Shown: positions 62,751 through 64,000 of the stretch, piece after piece
Position numbering within the stretch: the stretch's first letter is position 1
Layout: every line of letters begins with the position of its first letter
Assembly: GCF_003635165.1 (NCBI RefSeq)
Contig: NZ_ML058606.1
Coordinates: 1-64,000, forward strand
Direction of reading: 5' to 3'
Source: Burkholderia sp. Nafp2/4-1b
Lineage (GTDB): Bacteria; Pseudomonadota; Gammaproteobacteria; Burkholderiales; Burkholderiaceae
Length of the DNA stretch: 64,000 nt
The notes under the pieces: model-generated
What the model saw: only the letters and a program-made list of their open reading frames with translations
The model's database searches: none
What the model was told of the DNA's origin: nothing
Program-made: the position numbers and the translations under genes

Positions 62751-64000
62751 ATGGGCATTCATGTCATCAAGATGCCGGATATCGGCGAAGGGATCGCCGA
62801 GGTCGAGCTGGTGGCCTGGCACGTGCAACCTGGCCAGACGATCGCCGAGGATCAGCCGCTCGCCGATGTGATGACCGACAAGGCGGCGGTGGAGATTCCG
62901 TCGCCGGTCGCGGGCAAGGTGCTGGAACTTGGCGGCCGGATCGGCGAGATGATGGCGGTCGGCAGCGAGCTGATTCGTCTCGAAGTCGAAGGCGAGGGCA
63001 ACCTGAAGCCGGGTGCGAAGGGGCGGGATGCGGCAGCGGAGGCGGCGCCGCGTCCGGCGCCGGCCGACGTGCACGCCAAGCCGTCCTCTGTCGAAGAGGA
63101 ATCCGAAACGCATGCGTCGTCGCGGGCAAAGACGCACGCAACGCCGCCCGCGGCGCATCGCGCACCGGCCGAGCCGCATCGCGCGGAACGTGCGGCACAG
63201 CCGCGCGCGGCGCTCGCGCCGGCCGAACGGCCGCTTGCGTCGCCGGCGGTGCGCCAGCGCGCGTGGGACATGGGCATCGAGCTGCGCTTCGTGCGCGGCA
63301 CGGGCGACGCAGGGCGCATCCTGCACGCGGACCTCGATGCGTATGCGCGCACGGGCGGCCATGGTGCCAGTCGTGGCTCGCAAGCGCACGGTTACGACGA
63401 GCGCAACGACGAAATCGAAGTGCCGGTGATCGGCTTGCGGCGCGCGATCGCGCGCAAGATGCAGGAAGCGAAGCGCCGCATTCCGCACTTCAGCTACGTC
63501 GAGGAAATCGACGTTACCGAGCTCGAAGCGCTGCGCGCGGAGTTGAATCGCCGTTACGGCGACACGCGCGGCCGGCTCACGCCGCTGCCGCTGCTGATCC
63601 GCGCGATGGTGATCGCGCTGCGCGACTTCCCTCAGATCAACGCGCGCTACGACGACGAAGCCGGTGTCGTCACGCAATACGGCGCGGTGCACATGGGCGT
63701 CGCGACGCAGACGGACGGCGGCCTCACGGTGCCCGTGCTGCGCCACGCGGAAGCGCGCGACGTCTGGTCTATCTCGGCGGAAATCGCGCGGCTTGCCGAT
63801 GCGGTGCGCGCGAATCGCGCGCAGCGCGACGAGCTGACCGGCTCGACGATCACGATCTCGAGCCTCGGCGCACTCGGCGGCATCGTGTCGACGCCGGTGA
63901 TCAACCATCCTGAGGTCGGCATCGTCGGCGTGAACCGGATGGTCGAGCGGCCGATGATCCGCGACGGCGCGATCGTCGCGCGCAAGATGATGAACCTGTC
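62751..64000 (+). CDS. bkdB: Branched-chain 2-oxo acid dehydrogenase E2 (partial)
   Basis: The first 416 codons are present and the gene runs off the window. A lipoyl domain carries the lipoylated K44 in VMTDKAAVEIPS; an Ala/Pro/His-rich linker follows; a small E3-binding domain (SPAVRQRAWDMGIELRFVRGTGDAGRILHADL) lies near 163-197; then the catalytic domain starts (IPHFSYVEEIDVTELEALRAEL). E2 transfers the acyl group to CoA. ATG 62751 is 1 base after the bkdA2 stop. The E3 gene is presumably downstream, outside the window. Confidence 0.92.
   Translation, partial: MGIHVIKMPDIGEGIAEVELVAWHVQPGQTIAEDQPLADVMTDKAAVEIPSPVAGKVLELGGRIGEMMAVGSELIRLEVEGEGNLKPGAKGRDAAAEAAPRPAPADVHAKPSSVEEESETHASSRAKTHATPPAAHRAPAEPHRAERAAQPRAALAPAERPLASPAVRQRAWDMGIELRFVRGTGDAGRILHADLDAYARTGGHGASRGSQAHGYDERNDEIEVPVIGLRRAIARKMQEAKRRIPHFSYVEEIDVTELEALRAELNRRYGDTRGRLTPLPLLIRAMVIALRDFPQINARYDDEAGVVTQYGAVHMGVATQTDGGLTVPVLRHAEARDVWSISAEIARLADAVRANRAQRDELTGSTITISSLGALGGIVSTPVINHPEVGIVGVNRMVERPMIRDGAIVARKMMNL

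Overview
The window is GC-rich (about two thirds G+C by eye), densely coded on both strands and reads as chromosomal DNA of a betaproteobacterium, most likely Burkholderia (Burkholderia cepacia complex or a close relative). The grounds are the codon use, the protein family styles (MXKDX repeat protein, the FbpABC-type iron uptake layout, branched-chain keto-acid dehydrogenase genes) and the compact overlapping operons. The genus is inferred from sequence character and was not looked up. I see no insertion sequence, integrase, prophage or CRISPR array.

Layout. 1-1521: end of a cytochrome c biogenesis gene, a DUF1269-like membrane protein and a secreted lytic transglycosylase. 2045-5933: a regulatory block with two NarL-type response regulators, one soluble NarX-type histidine kinase and a SCO-family thioredoxin-fold protein with a long Ala-rich extension. 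6085-16010: a ten-gene filament/secretion cluster mixing type II secretion (GspG, F, E, secretin, pseudopilins) with type IV pilus assembly (PilM/N/O/P-like) genes. 16140-20087: a Tat-exported PhoX-type phosphatase, a sigma-54/NtrC-type ammonium transporter and a small membrane protein. 20279-22804: a lipoprotein, an Rrf2 regulator with a NAD(P)-binding partner sharing one operator, and an Lrp/AsnC regulator. 22930-26417: a Fur-boxed ferric iron ABC transporter. 26671-31030: a small membrane protein, an amino acid permease with a HutC-like operator, and a FUSC-family protein. 31212-40946: recC-recB-recD-arfB, each overlapping the next by ATGA. 40999-44401: an EAL phosphodiesterase, an EamA transporter and two small envelope proteins. 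44648-46814: thiC with its TPP riboswitch. 47097-48915: MXKDX protein, cytochrome b and a molybdopterin oxidoreductase. 48961-49592: a HigBA-like toxin-antitoxin pair with a perfect palindromic operator. 50088-52523: two transporters. 52746-58545: a six-gene LacI - ABC transporter - GpdQ-like phosphodiesterase operon. 58864-59208: tRNA-Leu(UAA) interrupted by a 258-nt group I intron. 59461-64000: a flavin reductase-like protein and the bkd operon (E1 alpha, E1 beta, E2 running off the end).

The two most notable items are the hybrid secretion/pilus cluster, for which I can name no substrate and which has no prepilin peptidase gene in the window, and the group I intron in the tRNA-Leu(UAA) anticodon loop, whose core motifs resemble the Azoarcus-type IC3 introns. 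The LacI-ABC-phosphodiesterase operon looks like a dedicated route for taking up and cleaving an unidentified phosphodiester. Several small regulatory circuits can be read directly from matched operators: Rrf2 pair, NtrC/sigma-54, Fur, HutC-like, LacI, Lrp and toxin-antitoxin palindromes.
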